In this document: piece by piece, positions 24,241 to 25,720 of the stretch | Layout of the letters: each line of letters starts with the position of its first letter | How positions within the stretch are numbered: the first letter of the stretch is position 1 | Origin: a virus | IMG/VR virus record: IMGVR_UViG_3300030090_006561 | Location: 4,155-29,874 of that record | DNA length: 25,720 nt | Direction: 5' to 3' (one strand) | Made by a program: the position numbers and the translations under genes | Notes under the pieces: model-generated | What the model saw: only the letters and a program-made list of their open reading frames with translations | What the model was told of the DNA's origin: nothing | Databases searched by the model: none

Positions 24241-25283
24241 TTACGGTATTTTTTAATCTCAGATAATCTCACAATACCTTCGATTCCGTCGAAGGTATTT
24301 TTTTCTATAAAGCTCCACTTTATTTCATCTATCTTGCAAGCAATTGCAATATCATTAAAGTCTTTAAATCTCTTACCAAACTTCTCTGGCCATATAAACA
24401 CCCTCTCCCCCTGTTTGAGTAATACTTCAGACTTTACTAAGGATGCCTGATCAACCCACTGTGAATCAAGTATCCACGTCTTATCATACCATTTAAGCGT
24501 TGTATTTAACTGTTCCTCTTGACGCTGTGTAAACGATTTACCACGTTCAGTAATACCTGCTACAGCAATTGAATTTTTCGTAAAAAATGCATTAATCGGT
24601 CCTTCAAATATGTAAACACAATCATGATCACTACTTACACGATCAATATTAAACAGAGTTTTTTCAGCATTAACCTTTCCTAAATATTTCGGTTTTACTT
24701 TATTATCTTTGTTTAGGACCGTCCTTGTTTGATAAAACTCAATTTCGCCATGCTCATTAAAGAAAGGTATAACGAGTCTATTCTTATGTACCATATCGGT
24801 TAATGATACATACAGCGCCGAAGGTTTATTTACCGCGGTATCTAATCGCCGCTCTTTAATTAAATGTTTAACAGCCGTAACAACACTGCTGTTACTATAA
24901 AAGTCAAGCTGAAGCTCGTCAGACAAATTAATACTATCCTTAGGTAAGGTAGTGACTTTAAAGTTTGGTTTAGTATCTTCACTTCTTTCAACAATATCTT
25001 CAGCGTCCGGAACATGATCTTTTAATTCTTTAATTATATCTTTATCTGTAGTACCTGATACCTCTTTTATCCATCTTAATGGTTTACCAGACCACCCGCA
25101 GTTATGACAAAATATATTTTCGTTTTTAGGTATATAATAACATCGTCTTTTTTTACCTAACGACTTACCTTCTCTGCAAATAGGACAGCTGCATTGGTAG
25201 ACGTTATTAAACTTGTTATACTTAGGATAAAAACCTAGCTCAAAGAATTTTAGTATAACAAAATCTTCAGGAAGCGATATCAT
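24222..25283 (-). CDS. 61: DNA primase, T4 gp61-like
   Basis: The 353 residues are close to T4 gp61 (about 340). An N-terminal zinc-binding domain has CPIC (C33, C36) and CHNC (C59, C62) with the intervening KKRRCYYIPKNENIFC ribbon typical of DnaG/gp61-type primases. The catalytic core has NRLVIPFFNEHGEIEFYQTR (168-187), matching R..iPi.d..G.i..f..R. The Toprim-like region has YIFEGPINAFF (224-234, Glu227), ILDSQWVD (271-278, Asp273 and Asp278) and KDFNDIA (307-313). It makes RNA primers on the lagging strand together with the replicative helicase. The start at ATG 25283 overlaps the exonuclease 3' end by 17 bases, so the two replication genes form one minus-strand unit. The C-terminus overlaps the convergent plus gene, and residues ~329-338 are encoded by a DNA hairpin. 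Confidence 0.88.
   Translation of the reverse strand: MISLPEDFVILKFFELGFYPKYNKFNNVYQCSCPICREGKSLGKKRRCYYIPKNENIFCHNCGWSGKPLRWIKEVSGTTDKDIIKELKDHVPDAEDIVERSEDTKPNFKVTTLPKDSINLSDELQLDFYSNSSVVTAVKHLIKERRLDTAVNKPSALYVSLTDMVHKNRLVIPFFNEHGEIEFYQTRTVLNKDNKVKPKYLGKVNAEKTLFNIDRVSSDHDCVYIFEGPINAFFTKNSIAVAGITERGKSFTQRQEEQLNTTLKWYDKTWILDSQWVDQASLVKSEVLLKQGERVFIWPEKFGKRFKDFNDIAIACKIDEIKWSFIEKNTFDGIEGIVRLSEIKKYRNQTYLN
24273..24304 (+). terminator. Intrinsic terminator inside antisense coding sequence
   Basis: On the plus strand AATACCTTCGA (24273-24283), loop TTCCG, then TCGAAGGTATT (24289-24299) form a perfect 11-bp stem followed by a T run to 24304. It lies 33 bases downstream of the TGA of the acidic 145-codon gene. 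On the minus strand no T run follows, so it should terminate only plus-strand transcripts. The same bases encode NTFDGIEGIV of the primase. Confidence 0.85.
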
Positions 25284-25720
25284 TTAACTTATTATATAAG
25301 CTTTTCATGAAAAACAAATTATGCCAATCTTCTTTTTTATCTAAGATTCTCTTAAAGGAATATTCCTCACAATATTCAAGAAATACTTTATAAGAGGGAT
25401 CGACTTTAACAGCTAATTGATCTTTATAGTATTGCGCTTCGTCGGGTAAAGACTCATACTTATCTAAACAAAATATATCTACATTTCGTTTGAATATTTC
25501 GCGTTGTGTATCATCAAGCATAAAACCTGGATCTTCAAAATATCGTTTGACCGAAGCCTTACCAAAGCGAGGTATACCAGGTACATTATCTGACTTATCA
25601 CCCGTTAAGCATTTAGCAGTAAACCACTGCTCTACATCCTTATAGCCAGTTTGTTCCTCGAAGTTACTTTCTTCAAAAAACTTTTTACGTATAGGGTCAT
25701 ATAGAGTACACTCAGAACTA
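25267..25720 (-). CDS. 5'-3' exonuclease / flap endonuclease (RNase H-like), partial
   Basis: The minus-strand frame is open from the right edge of the window to the TGA at 25267-25269, giving about 150 C-terminal residues; the N-terminal nuclease residues are outside. The decisive motif is CLTGDKSDNVPGIPRFGKAS, the GDxSDNxPGxxxxG helix-3-turn-helix DNA-binding element of FEN-type 5'-3' exonucleases (DNA polymerase I 5' nuclease, T5 D15, T4 RNase H). The following segments (VKRYF, then a charged helical C-terminus) suit a T4 RNase H-type enzyme that removes RNA primers and flaps from lagging-strand fragments. An ATG at 25521 is internal. It is directly upstream of and overlapping the primase gene, consistent with a joint Okazaki-fragment role. 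Confidence 0.87.
   Translation of the reverse strand, partial: SSECTLYDPIRKKFFEESNFEEQTGYKDVEQWFTAKCLTGDKSDNVPGIPRFGKASVKRYFEDPGFMLDDTQREIFKRNVDIFCLDKYESLPDEAQYYKDQLAVKVDPSYKVFLEYCEEYSFKRILDKKEDWHNLFFMKSLYNKLNDIAS

Noticed and set aside
25267-25521. A separate 84-residue minus-strand gene
   Set aside because: The frame continues upstream to the window edge and contains the GDKSDNVPG motif, so it is the C-terminus of an exonuclease.

Overview
The window looks like a piece of a lytic, T4-like tailed phage genome (contractile-tail superfamily). It is AT-rich and almost gapless. Many genes have T4-type late promoter boxes (consensus TATAAATA; here NATAAATA or CTAAATA) directly in front of the start codon. 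Other T4-type signs are collar-fold short-tail-fibre proteins, a T4 gp61-like primase and a flap-type 5'-3' exonuclease. The style resembles marine T4-like phages (cyanophage/pelagiphage type), but the host cannot be read from the sequence. I found no integrase, tRNA, CRISPR array or insertion sequence.

Layout. From 1 to 9578 (+) five large genes, often overlapping at ATGA junctions, encode probable baseplate or tail structural proteins. They are a 5'-truncated protein, a 999-residue protein, a PKD-like protein, a 792-residue protein with a possible lectin-like region, and a 653-residue protein. From 9593 to 16817 (+) is a cassette of four fibre/collar genes in two paralogous pairs. One pair starts MPESL and has a Gp10-C/collar-like fold, and one member carries a large glycine-rich tip. 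The other pair has an Mtd-like N-terminus plus a Tail Collar domain, and one member carries a C-terminal glycine-rich domain. Two tiny genes (55 and 70 residues) follow, then a lectin-like 308-residue protein. Next is a 1243-residue modular protein containing a trypsin-like serine protease domain with a complete His/Asp/Ser triad and a mucin-like Pro/Thr-rich C-terminus. A GT2/GT-A glycosyltransferase starts 11 bases after it.

From 22746 to 23770 (-) a three-gene operon of unknown function includes a two-TM zinc-ribbon protein. It diverges from an acidic 145-residue gene (+) through a 32-base spacer with back-to-back late boxes. The 145-residue gene converges on and overlaps a minus-strand replication pair: exonuclease, then primase. 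A strong intrinsic terminator for the plus strand is embedded in the antisense 3' coding region of the primase gene.

How the parts fit together. The plus-strand block would build and decorate the baseplate and host-recognition apparatus late in infection. The minus-strand primase and exonuclease would make and remove Okazaki primers. The most unusual features are the protease-bearing mucin-like tail protein with an adjacent glycosyltransferase, the fixed 5-8 nt spacing between late boxes and start codons (predicting leaderless or nearly leaderless late mRNAs), and the terminator hidden in antisense coding sequence.
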